From Methylotuvimicrobium buryatense 5G (GTDB taxonomy: Bacteria > Pseudomonadota > Gammaproteobacteria > Methylococcales > Methylomonadaceae): a DNA stretch of 64,000 nucleotides. A program made the position numbers and the translations under genes. Each line of letters begins with the position of its first letter. Positions within the stretch are counted from its first letter, which is position 1. Below the pieces are notes generated by a model that saw only the letters and a program-made list of their open reading frames with translations, did no database searches and was not told the DNA's origin. Shown here piece by piece: positions 1-8,020 of this stretch. The stretch lies in contig NZ_KB455575.1 in assembly GCF_000341735.1 (NCBI RefSeq), positions 1,668,570 to 1,732,569 on the forward strand, given 5' to 3'.

Positions 1-342
1 TTCGATCGAAAAACTGTAAATGAATAAAAGGTGAGCTAATTTTTTAGCATAAAGAGTCACTGCTCCTGCGGGACGGGTTATTTAACCCGTCCCCAACGTT
101 TCGGTTTGGTCTAAGCGTTTCGATTTGCATCGACCAAGGTTGAAACGTTTCGGGCGGGGCTGCAAGCCCCGCCCTACTAAGAAAGGTGTGCCAATTTTAG
201 TATAAGGAGTAGAAACAACCCATCGGCGTTTTTCTTAATTCACAGCCGCTATGGCAAATTGCCCGCTTTCAACTTAAAATGTAAATTATTTTCGCATTGG
301 CTCTTCACGGTTAAACCGTGAAATATAAATAACGGATCATTG
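1..342. other. Upstream non-coding region of cysD with palindromic repeat
   Basis: No convincing gene is visible. Positions 66-105 hold a GACGGGTTA/TAACCCGTC palindrome followed by CCAACGTTTCGG. This is the reverse complement of the core of the 229-bp repeat found at 37011, 44963 and 61397, but the flanks here differ, so this is a related or decayed element rather than a full copy. A second palindrome (GGGCGGGGC...GCCCCGCCC) lies at about 150-175. The first 35 bases resemble 53985-54015 (GATCGAAAAA...GAATAAAAGGTG). A small hairpin (TTCACGGTTAAACCGTGAA) at 304-322 lies just before cysD. No clear promoter could be assigned. Confidence 0.6.
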
Positions 343-1251
343 ATGACTGACTATAAACTCACCCACCTCAAGCAGCTCGAAGCCGAAAGTATTCACATTA
401 TCCGTGAAGTGGCGGCCGAATTCGAACGACCCGTCATGCTGTATTCGATCGGCAAGGATTCGGCCGTCATGCTGCAATTGGCTTTGAAAGCCTTTTATCC
501 CGGCAAACCTCCGTTTCCATTGATGCATATCGACACTACCTGGAAATTCCGGGAAATGATCGAGTTTCGCGACAAATTAGCGAAAGATTTAGGCCTGGAA
601 TTACTGGTTCACATCAATCAGGATGGCGTCGAACAAGGCATCGGACCTTTCACACACGGCAGCAAGAAGCACACCGAAGTGATGAAAACCGATTCGCTCA
701 AACAAGCACTCAATAAATATAAGTTTGACGCGGCATTCGGCGGCGCTCGTCGCGACGAAGAAAAATCCCGTGCCAAGGAACGCGTCTATTCGTTCCGCGA
801 CAAGAACCATAGTTGGGATCCCAAAAATCAAAGACCCGAGCTTTGGAACATTTATAACGGCAGAATCGACAAAGGCGAAAGCATCCGCGTCTTTCCGTTG
901 TCGAACTGGACCGAACTCGATATCTGGCAATACATTCATCTTGAAAACATCCCGATCGTACCGCTCTATTTCGCCAAGGAACGCCCTGTCGTCAACAAAG
1001 ACGGCATGCTGATCATGGTCGATGACAACCGTATGCCGATAGGGCCTGAAGATAAAGTCGAAATGAAAAGGGTCCGATTTAGAACCTTAGGCTGCTATCC
1101 CTTGACCGGCGCAGTCGAATCGACCGCGACGACGCTACCCGAAATCATTCAAGAAATGTTGTTGACGACCAGTTCCGAACGTCAAGGACGGCTGATAGAC
1201 TTCGACCAAGCCGGCTCGATGGAACAAAAAAAGCGCGAAGGGTATTTCTAA
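343..1251 (+). CDS. cysD: Sulfate adenylyltransferase subunit 2
   Basis: Small catalytic subunit of ATP sulfurylase, which makes adenosine 5'-phosphosulfate (APS) from ATP and sulfate in the cytoplasm, together with CysN. The N-terminal PP-loop SIGKDSAVM (residues about 35-43) is the ATP-pyrophosphatase signature. Conserved CysD blocks follow ([37 protein letters not shown]). The length of 302 aa matches the family. The frame is also open from a TTG three bases upstream, but the ATG at 343 gives the usual MTDYKL start. The partner cysN lies downstream, separated by a small unrelated gene, which is unusual because cysD and cysN normally abut. Identity is certain. Confidence 0.97.
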   Translation: MTDYKLTHLKQLEAESIHIIREVAAEFERPVMLYSIGKDSAVMLQLALKAFYPGKPPFPLMHIDTTWKFREMIEFRDKLAKDLGLELLVHINQDGVEQGIGPFTHGSKKHTEVMKTDSLKQALNKYKFDAAFGGARRDEEKSRAKERVYSFRDKNHSWDPKNQRPELWNIYNGRIDKGESIRVFPLSNWTELDIWQYIHLENIPIVPLYFAKERPVVNKDGMLIMVDDNRMPIGPEDKVEMKRVRFRTLGCYPLTGAVESTATTLPEIIQEMLLTTSSERQGRLIDFDQAGSMEQKKREGYF

Positions 1252-1307
1252 GGGGCAAGGAGAAAGGAGCAAACTGGAACTTAAACCTTGCTCCTTGAAC
1301 CTTGCCC
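1252..1307. repeat. CCTTGAA-type heptamer-rich spacer
   Basis: The short spacer after cysD is built from CAAGGAG/CCTTG words and faces a matching CCTTGAA heptamer run at 1669-1695 beyond the next gene. The two low-complexity tracts therefore bracket the small four-helix-bundle gene. This may be slippage-prone sequence or the scars of an insertion. Confidence 0.5.
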
Positions 1308-1649
1308 ATGAGCTTTGAAGATTTAGTTGTATGGAAACGCGCGTGTAGGTTGTGTGTTAATGTTTATCTGCACCTCAAAGAATGCACAGACCTCGGTTTT
1401 AAAGACCAAATAACCCGTAGCGCGTTATCCATACCCAGCAACATAGCCGAAGGTTATGAACGAAACACCAACAAAGATGCTATAAAGTTCTTTTATTATG
1501 CAAAAGGCTCAGCAGGCGAATTGCGCACCCAAATTTATATTGGTATGGAAATCGGCTGTATCCACAAACAAACCGGATCAAGTTGGTTAGAAGAAGCCCA
1601 AGAAATATCGATGATGATATCCGGCCTAATCAAAGCCCGCTCAGCTTAA
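1308..1649 (+). CDS. Four helix bundle protein (23S rRNA intervening-sequence/S23 family)
   Basis: A 113-residue protein with the family hallmarks: an N-terminal FEDLVVWKRA block, then ITRSALSIPSNIAEGYER and a C-terminal helical stretch. These proteins are named for ORFs found inside intervening sequences of some bacterial 23S rRNAs, but many occur as free-standing genes. They fold as a pentamer-forming four-helix bundle and their biochemical role is unknown. The start is the ATG at 1308; a TTG two codons upstream is less likely. The gene sits between cysD and cysN in the same direction and is bracketed by CCTTGAA heptamers. It looks like an insertion into a sulfate-assimilation operon and has no obvious functional link to it. 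Confidence 0.88.
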   Translation: MSFEDLVVWKRACRLCVNVYLHLKECTDLGFKDQITRSALSIPSNIAEGYERNTNKDAIKFFYYAKGSAGELRTQIYIGMEIGCIHKQTGSSWLEEAQEISMMISGLIKARSA

Positions 1650-1668
1650 CTCACGCATCCCGAACCTT

Positions 1669-1698
1669 ATTCCTTGAACCTTGAACCTTGAACCTAAC
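1669..1698. repeat. CCTTGAA heptamer tandem repeat
   Basis: Three to four tandem copies of the heptamer CCTTGAA lie directly before cysN. Short heptameric repeats of this sort recur at 49145-49220 and 49261-49350 with different unit sequences. The tract leaves almost no room for a separate promoter or ordinary ribosome binding site for cysN. Confidence 0.7.
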
Positions 1699-1700
1699 CC

Positions 1701-3335
1701 ATGTCCCACCAATCAGAACTCATCAGCACCGATATCAACGCCTATTTGGCTCAACATGAACGCAAGGAGTTATTGCGTTTTTTAACCTGCGGCAATGTCG
1801 ATGACGGCAAAAGCACGCTGATCGGCCGCTTGTTGCACGACTCAAAAATGATCTACGAAGATCAACTGGCCGCAGTAAAAGCGGACAGCGTCAAATCCGG
1901 CACCACCGGCGCCGGACAGATCGATTTAGCTTTGTTGGTCGACGGCTTGCAAGCCGAACGCGAACAAGGCATCACGATTGATGTCGCGTACCGCTATTTT
2001 TCAACCTCGACACGTAAATTCATCATCGCCGACACGCCGGGCCACGAGCAATACACCCGAAACATGGCTACCGGCGCATCGACCTGCGATTTGGCGATTA
2101 TCTTGATCGATGCCCGATATGGCGTGCAAACGCAAACCAAACGTCACAGTTTCATCGTCTCGTTGCTCGGCATTAAACGGATTATCGTCGCTATCAACAA
2201 AATGGACCTGATCGAATTCAGCGAAGAAAAATTCAATCAAATCAAAGAAGATTACCTGAATTTCGTCAAAGCCCTGGATCTACACGATATTCGCTTCATC
2301 CCAATTTCGGCGCTGAACGGCGACAATGTCGTCAACCCCAGCGAAAGCATGCCGTGGTATACCGGCAAGCCAATGATGGAAACATTGAACACGATCGAAA
2401 TCGCCTACGATCGTAACTACAGCGACGCGCGTTTTCCGGTGCAATACGTCAATCGACCCAATTTAGATTTCCGCGGTTTCTGCGGTACCGTTGCATCCGG
2501 AGTTTTCCACAAAGGCGATCGTATTACTGCTCTGCCTTCCGGAAAATCCAGCAAAATCAAATCCATCGTGACTTACGACGGCGAACTGGAACAAGTCTTC
2601 CCGCCGATGGCCGTTACCTTGACGCTCGAGGATGAAATCGACATCAGCCGTGGCGACATGATCATCGGCAAACAAACGGATTCACCAACCATCGCCGACA
2701 AATTTAAAGCGATGATCGTCTGGATGACCGAAAAATCTCTGACACCGGGCCGACAATACATTATCAAGCTCGCGACGCGAACCGCTTCGGGATCAATATC
2801 GATGATTCATCACCGAGTCGATGTCAACACGCTGGAACATCACGATGCAAGCGAGCTCAATCTCAATGAAATCGGCCTATGCACGGTCAACCTGAACGCA
2901 CCGGTCGTCTTCGACCCATACAAACGCAGCAAAGGCACCGGCTCGTTCATCGTTATCGACCGACTAAGCAATGTCACAGTCGGCGCAGGCATGATCACCG
3001 ATAATGCCGATGAGTTCAATCTGCAACCGGTTACACCGGAAGACCGCACGGCACGATTCGGCCAAAAAGCCACGGTCATTTTATTGAAAGGCCATAAAGC
3101 GCATGAAACGGCTTATTTGTTGGAAAGAAGACTATTCGACAACGGCCATGCCGCAACGGTCGTCGAAACGCTATTCAGCGAACCGGACGAATTCGCTGAA
3201 CTCATTAAAAATGCCGGCTTGATCGCTCTATGCGTCGGGTTGAATTACGAAGCTGCCGACATTGAATTCGATAGCGAAACCGACTCGATCGATGATATCT
3301 ATGCATCATTAAAGTCCGAAAAAATTATATTTTAA
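1701..3335 (+). CDS. cysN: Sulfate adenylyltransferase subunit 1 (GTPase), with vestigial APS-kinase-like tail
   Basis: GTPase subunit that drives APS synthesis by CysD. An EF-Tu-like G domain is clear: P-loop GNVDDGKST (31-39), G3 DTPGHEQY and G4 NKMD, followed by beta-barrel domains. The 544 residues exceed a plain CysN (about 475) but are too few for a full CysN-CysC fusion (about 630). The extra C-terminal ~90 residues, from about [11 protein letters not shown], align by eye with APS kinase ([15 protein letters not shown] and [12 protein letters not shown] match its helix and strand pattern). However, the Walker A motif is replaced by [10 protein letters not shown], so this part should not bind ATP as CysC does. 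The tail assignment is inference; CysN itself is certain. Confidence 0.95.
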   Translation: MSHQSELISTDINAYLAQHERKELLRFLTCGNVDDGKSTLIGRLLHDSKMIYEDQLAAVKADSVKSGTTGAGQIDLALLVDGLQAEREQGITIDVAYRYFSTSTRKFIIADTPGHEQYTRNMATGASTCDLAIILIDARYGVQTQTKRHSFIVSLLGIKRIIVAINKMDLIEFSEEKFNQIKEDYLNFVKALDLHDIRFIPISALNGDNVVNPSESMPWYTGKPMMETLNTIEIAYDRNYSDARFPVQYVNRPNLDFRGFCGTVASGVFHKGDRITALPSGKSSKIKSIVTYDGELEQVFPPMAVTLTLEDEIDISRGDMIIGKQTDSPTIADKFKAMIVWMTEKSLTPGRQYIIKLATRTASGSISMIHHRVDVNTLEHHDASELNLNEIGLCTVNLNAPVVFDPYKRSKGTGSFIVIDRLSNVTVGAGMITDNADEFNLQPVTPEDRTARFGQKATVILLKGHKAHETAYLLERRLFDNGHAATVVETLFSEPDEFAELIKNAGLIALCVGLNYEAADIEFDSETDSIDDIYASLKSEKIIF

Positions 3336-3353
3336 CGCGTCAATAAACGCTTG

Positions 3354-4367
3354 ATGACTATCAATCTATCCGTAGAACAAGTCTTTGCCTGGGCTGCTTT
3401 GCTAACCGAGCAGCCCGATTATCAGACGCTAACACACCAATTTCTGGACATTCTGCTTGAAATACCTGGGGTAAAAAAAGCCGCGGCTTATGAGATTTAC
3501 AACCGGAGCCGAAAGAAAACAGGCGAAGCCGTCGCACCCTGCGAACAATTGGTGAGACGCTTCCCATTGGATTTTACTCGTGACGAAAGCAACGATCATA
3601 ACGACTTAATCAACATCCTGGACACCGAATCACGCGTCATTCCGAAAATGTCCGATGCCAACGGGTGTTTTCGCCAAGTCTATCTCTCGCTCAAAGAGAC
3701 GAAAGGCCCCGATCGCGCGATTGCCTTAGACGGCCTTTTCGACCAACCAGCGATAGATTTATTCCGCCAACTCCTTTCGATATTTAAAAACCAAGTTATA
3801 TTGCACGACAGCAAAGAACGCGACGTACTGACCAAATTACCTAACCGTCAATCGTTCGATACTCGTCTTTTGCAAGTTTGCGAACATTATTTGAAACACC
3901 CGGTCACCGACACAAGCCATCAAAAAAGCTCCTGGATTGCTTTGCTCGACATCGATCATTTCAAGCGAGTCAACGATGATTTCGGCCATCTATACGGCGA
4001 CGAAGTGCTATTGATTTTCAGCCAACTGATGGAAAAATGCTTTCGCTATAACGATTTTTTATTTCGCTTCGGCGGCGAAGAATTCGTCGTCATTCTCAAC
4101 CTAACCGATATGGCAGGTGCCGAACATACGTTTAACCGATTTCGCGAAACGGTCGCCAACCATAACTTTCCGACGGTAGGACGCATTACAGTCAGCATCG
4201 GCATTACGCATATCGACAGCATGTGTATGCCGACAACGCTACTCGATCGCGCCGACAAAGCACTGTATTACGCTAAGGAAAACGGAAGAAATAGAGCCGT
4301 GATCTACGAAAACACCGATACGCTCATCAAAAATGCCGACACAAACGACGATATTGAGCTATTTTAA
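3354..4367 (+). CDS. Diguanylate cyclase (GGDEF) with chemotaxis-type IELF tail
   Basis: Predicted enzyme making cyclic di-GMP from two GTP. The N-terminal ~155 residues match no domain I recognise. The GGDEF domain starts near RDVLTKLPNRQSFD and carries an intact active-site loop FGGEEF (about 238-243). An RxxD inhibitory site (RYND) sits five residues before the GGEEF, so product inhibition is expected. No transmembrane segment is seen, so it should be cytoplasmic. The start is the ATG at 3354, one codon after a TTG. The last residues, NDDIELF, are nearly the same as the tails of CheD and the second MCP in the chemotaxis cluster just downstream, which ties this protein to that cluster. Confidence 0.92.
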   Translation: MTINLSVEQVFAWAALLTEQPDYQTLTHQFLDILLEIPGVKKAAAYEIYNRSRKKTGEAVAPCEQLVRRFPLDFTRDESNDHNDLINILDTESRVIPKMSDANGCFRQVYLSLKETKGPDRAIALDGLFDQPAIDLFRQLLSIFKNQVILHDSKERDVLTKLPNRQSFDTRLLQVCEHYLKHPVTDTSHQKSSWIALLDIDHFKRVNDDFGHLYGDEVLLIFSQLMEKCFRYNDFLFRFGGEEFVVILNLTDMAGAEHTFNRFRETVANHNFPTVGRITVSIGITHIDSMCMPTTLLDRADKALYYAKENGRNRAVIYENTDTLIKNADTNDDIELF

Positions 4368-4394
4368 ACTCAACGCCTTATCGATCTCATTGCA

Positions 4395-4557
4395 GCAATT
4401 CCCAATTTGGAGATCAAAAAGGGTGTGGGGTATGCTTGGCGAGGATGTCGGCAGCAGGGAGCTGCCGCCAAGCCCCCATGGATGGGTTTACGGCGTTCCT
4501 CGACAGGCATACCCCACACCCTAAAATCGGCGAAACTGCTCAAACTGGGAATTGCTA
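4395..4557. repeat. 163-bp palindromic element flanked by an 11-bp direct repeat
   Basis: Nested inverted repeats are visible: the outer ends GCAATTCCCA and TGGGAATTGC, and an inner perfect pair AGGGTGTGGGGTATGC / GCATACCCCACACCCT. The element is bounded by ATCTCATTGCA on both sides (4384-4394 and 4558-4568), which looks like a target-site duplication. The inner motif GGTGTGGGGTATGC recurs once, at about 54014-54030. Short reading frames through this stretch on both strands are by-products of the palindrome. The element lies between the GGDEF gene and cheY. Confidence 0.7.
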
Positions 4558-4568
4558 ATCTCATTGCA

Positions 4569-4882
4569 AAAAAGAGACAGGAATCGCATTTTTTGATAAT
4601 AACCCAAGAAATACGATGATATGGCAATCGCTTCCCAAACAAAAAGCGCTAAAATGCCAACAAATTTATCCAATAAGAATGAGTAATAGGTAAAAAACCC
4701 GAGCGCCGCCTTACCCACCTCACGCCAAACAAGGCCGTGTAGACATCATAATGAAATAAACGACCTCGTTTTAGTTATTATTAGTCAATTGCTTGAGTTA
4801 TATTATTACTTCATTAAAGACTAGGGATCTCTATTTGTCCTTAGCCCAATCAGATCCGACTACTACACTTTAGGAGAACATC
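4569..4882. other. Intergenic region upstream of cheY
   Basis: About 310 bases without a gene. The stretch is AT-rich towards the cheY start and should hold the promoter of the chemotaxis cluster, but I could not pick a convincing sigma-70, sigma-28 or sigma-54 box. A good ribosome binding site, TAGGAGA, lies 8 bases before the cheY ATG. Confidence 0.5.
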
Positions 4883-5245
4883 ATGGCGAGTATTCTTGCA
4901 GTCGACGATTCCGCATCGATGAGACAAATGGTCTCGTTTACATTAAAAGGGGCCGGCTACGACGTTGTCGAAGCCGTAGATGGCGTAGATGCGTTAAATA
5001 AAGCAAAAAGCAAAAAATTCGACTGTGTCGTGACCGATGTCAACATGCCGAATAAAGACGGCATTGCCTTGATCAAAGACTTAAGAGCCTTGCCCGATTA
5101 CAAATTCGTGCCTATGCTTATGTTAACGACAGAATCGGGCACCGACAAAAAACAACAAGGCAAGGAAGCGGGAGCGACCGGCTGGATCGTCAAACCATTC
5201 AACCCGGATCAATTACTGAAAACGATCCAAAAAGTACTTGGTTAA
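4883..5245 (+). CDS. cheY: Chemotaxis response regulator CheY
   Basis: Single receiver domain of 120 residues that carries the signal from CheA to its target, normally the flagellar motor switch. Acidic pocket D8/D9, phospho-acceptor D52 in TDVNMPNKDG, T82/T83 (LTTES) and K104 (KPF) are all in place. The start at 4883 is fixed by the AGGAGA ribosome binding site. It is the first gene of the chemotaxis cluster and cheA follows after about 165 bases. No flagellar genes and no cheZ occur in the window, so whether it drives motility or another output cannot be read here. Confidence 0.95.
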   Translation: MASILAVDDSASMRQMVSFTLKGAGYDVVEAVDGVDALNKAKSKKFDCVVTDVNMPNKDGIALIKDLRALPDYKFVPMLMLTTESGTDKKQQGKEAGATGWIVKPFNPDQLLKTIQKVLG

Positions 5246-5409
5246 GCGGCCTCGATTCGACCATTAATCGTCAATACACCGTCGGCCGTTGTTAACGAGA
5301 CGAAATTCGTAACAAATAGATATCAGCTATTGATGTTTTCTTTTGTTACCGCCGCATCCGTTTCAATCAACATCATTTGTAACAACAACCTTCAGATACG
5401 GACCACTTA

Positions 5410-7452
5410 ATGTCTATTGATATGGCGCAATTCCACCAGATTTTCTTCGAAGAAAGCTTCGAAGGACTTGATATCATGGAATCCGGCCTATTAAACCTAG
5501 ACATGGGCGATGTCGATGCCGAAACCATCAATACGATTTTCAGAGCCGCGCATTCGATCAAGGGCGGGAGTGGAACATTCGGGTTTTCCGCAGTAGCCGA
5601 CTTCACGCATGCAATGGAAACACTGCTCGATGAAATGCGCGACGGCCGCCGAAAAGTCACTCAGCCGGCCGTCAATGTTTTGCTAGGATCGGTCGATTGC
5701 CTCCGCGAAATGCTAACTGCAATTCAAGACGAAAAAATCTTAGATGAAGCTAAAGTCACGGAGCATAAAAAAGCGCTCGACACCGAATTAAACGGTGGCG
5801 ACAATACCGCATTGCCCTCTGTACAACCAACGCAACCTATCGCATTTGAAAACGAAAACGCAGGATGGCGTATCGCCTTTAGCCCCCATACCGATTTGCT
5901 TAAAACCGGCAACGACCCGGTCAGAATGTTTCGTGAATTGGCCGAACTGGGGCAAATCGATATTACCGTAGACCTACAGGGCGTGCCCGGACTTTACGAA
6001 CTCGACCCCGAGGAATGCCATCTTTCCTGGCAAATAACCGTGCATGGCGATATCCCGCGCTCGGAAGTCGACGATATTTTCGATTGGGTCGAGGAACATT
6101 GCGACCTTGCCGTGCAAGACATCAAACAAACGACACAGGCTTCCTCGCCGGTATTCGACGAACCCCCTCAAACCGCTGCAATTGAAACAACGCCTCCTTC
6201 TTCGGCAACCAATCCTCCCATTGTCAGCGAGTCTGGTCAAAGCGAAAAAATAAACGCCGATAAAACCCCAAGCGCCGGCAAAAGCTCCGCCTCGATCCGT
6301 GTCGATACCGCCAAAATCGATACACTGATTAACATGGTCGGCGAATTGGTCATTACCCAATCGATGCTGAGCTTAATCGGCGAGCATTTCGACCTAAATA
6401 AACTGGATCAACTCAAAAACGGTCTCGCACAACTGGAACGGCATACGCGCGAACTGCAAGAAAGCGTCATGAATATCAGAATGCTGCCCATCAGTTTCGT
6501 ATTCAGCCGCTTTCCTCGACTGGTTCATGATTTGAGCTCGAAACTGGGCAAAAAAATTGAACTACAACTCATCGGCGAACATACCGAAGTCGATAAAACA
6601 GTCGTCGAACTCATTAGCGACCCCCTGGTACATTTAGTTCGAAACAGCCTCGACCACGGTATCGAAACACCGGATGAACGCATTGCGGCAGGAAAACAAG
6701 AAACCGGCACCGTCACACTCGAAGCTTATCACCGGGGAGGTAATATCGTCATCGAAGTCAGTGACGACGGACGCGGATTGGACAAAGACAAGTTGCGGGC
6801 CAAAGCGCTGGAAAAAGGACTGATTCAGGACGATGCCGTATTGAGCGACAAACAGACCTTCGAACTCATTTTCATGCCCGGGTTTTCGACCGCCGAACAA
6901 CTAACCGACGTATCCGGGCGCGGTGTAGGCATGGATGTCGTCAAACGGAACATTCAATCGCTTGGCGGCAATATCGATATCGTTTCGCAGTTGGGCACAG
7001 GCTCTACCATGGCGATCTATTTGCCGTTGACGCTGGCGATCCTGGACGGCCAATCAGTTGCGGTCGGCGATGAAACCTATATCATACCGCTCGGCTCCAT
7101 TATCGAATCGATTAATGTCACCGAACGTATGATCAATCGCGTGGCCGGAAAAGGCGAAACCTTCCGGCTGCGCCAGGAATATTTGCCTATTATCCGCATG
7201 CATGAAATTTTTTCGGTCCCGAATGCGAAAGCGACCAAATTAACCGAAGGCTTACTGGTGGTCGTCGAAGGCCAAGGCATCCGCTGCGGCCTGTTCGTCG
7301 ACGACCTTTTAACGCAACAACAAGTCGTCGTTAAGTCGCTCGAAGCCAATTACCGACATGTCGAAGGCATATCGGGCGCAACCATTCTTGGCGACGGCTC
7401 GGTTGCCTTGATCCTGGATATTCCAGGACTCGTCCGTTTATCGAACCATTGA
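5410..7452 (+). CDS. cheA: Chemotaxis histidine kinase CheA
   Basis: Cytoplasmic kinase that phosphorylates CheY and CheB under control of MCP/CheW arrays. Domain order over 680 residues: P1 Hpt with phospho-His48 in RAAHSIKGGSGTFGF; a P2-like region at about 145-245; a proline/serine-rich linker; P3 dimerisation (about 300-360); P4 ATPase with N box HLVRNSLDHGIE (about 407-418), DDGRGLD (about 452) and GRGVGMDVV (about 503); and a P5 CheW-like domain to the end. A single Hpt and the absence of a C-terminal receiver give the classical E. coli-type layout. cheW follows four bases after the stop, so they are probably co-transcribed. Confidence 0.97.
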   Translation: MSIDMAQFHQIFFEESFEGLDIMESGLLNLDMGDVDAETINTIFRAAHSIKGGSGTFGFSAVADFTHAMETLLDEMRDGRRKVTQPAVNVLLGSVDCLREMLTAIQDEKILDEAKVTEHKKALDTELNGGDNTALPSVQPTQPIAFENENAGWRIAFSPHTDLLKTGNDPVRMFRELAELGQIDITVDLQGVPGLYELDPEECHLSWQITVHGDIPRSEVDDIFDWVEEHCDLAVQDIKQTTQASSPVFDEPPQTAAIETTPPSSATNPPIVSESGQSEKINADKTPSAGKSSASIRVDTAKIDTLINMVGELVITQSMLSLIGEHFDLNKLDQLKNGLAQLERHTRELQESVMNIRMLPISFVFSRFPRLVHDLSSKLGKKIELQLIGEHTEVDKTVVELISDPLVHLVRNSLDHGIETPDERIAAGKQETGTVTLEAYHRGGNIVIEVSDDGRGLDKDKLRAKALEKGLIQDDAVLSDKQTFELIFMPGFSTAEQLTDVSGRGVGMDVVKRNIQSLGGNIDIVSQLGTGSTMAIYLPLTLAILDGQSVAVGDETYIIPLGSIIESINVTERMINRVAGKGETFRLRQEYLPIIRMHEIFSVPNAKATKLTEGLLVVVEGQGIRCGLFVDDLLTQQQVVVKSLEANYRHVEGISGATILGDGSVALILDIPGLVRLSNH

Positions 7453-7456
7453 CCGA

Positions 7457-7978
7457 ATGAACAACAAAATGGCAAACACAGACGATCAGTCCCAACAACA
7501 GCCGGACAGCAAAAAGTCGTCCGATATGGCGCAATATTTGAGTTTTACACTCGGCGACGAGGAATATGGCGTCGATATTTTGCGGGTACAAGAAATCCGC
7601 AGTTGGGAACCGGTATCCAGAATTCCGAATGTCCCCGCTTATGAAAAAGGCGTCGTCAATCTGCGCGGCGCAATCGTGCCGATCATCGATTTGCGCGAAC
7701 GTTTCAACCTTGGCCACTCCCACTACACGCCGTTGACCGTCGTCGTCGTCCTGCAAGCCTTCATCGGCAGTAAACCTCGGGTGATGGGCGTGGTCGTCGA
7801 TTCGGTTTCGAACGTAATCGACATTGAAAAAACCAGAATTCAAAGCGCGCCCGATTTCGGCGCCAAAGTCAGCACCGAATTCATCAACGGCCTCGCATCG
7901 TTCAACGAACGCATGGTGATGCTGCTGGATGTCAACAAATTACTTAAATTAGAAGGCGTGGATAACGATGAAAATTAA
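7457..7978 (+). CDS. cheW: Chemotaxis coupling protein CheW (first copy)
   Basis: Scaffold protein of 173 residues linking MCP tips to CheA. Typical CheW blocks are present: FTLGDEEYGVDILRVQEIR, VNLRGAIVPIIDLRERF, VVVDSVSNVI and a C-terminal VMLLDVNKLL. The N-terminal ~25 residues (glutamine- and serine-rich) are an unstructured extension. The gene starts four bases after cheA stops. A second, clearly different cheW lies at 10518, so the array may mix two couplers. Confidence 0.96.
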   Translation: MNNKMANTDDQSQQQPDSKKSSDMAQYLSFTLGDEEYGVDILRVQEIRSWEPVSRIPNVPAYEKGVVNLRGAIVPIIDLRERFNLGHSHYTPLTVVVVLQAFIGSKPRVMGVVVDSVSNVIDIEKTRIQSAPDFGAKVSTEFINGLASFNERMVMLLDVNKLLKLEGVDNDEN

Positions 7979-8020
7979 CCGCCTTCGATTGAATGCCACA
8001 GTTTACGGGGAAACCTTACA

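Noticed and set aside
4333..4718. Several overlapping short reading frames on both strands
   Set aside because: They run through the palindromic element at 4395-4557 and mirror each other; no ribosome sites or family features.
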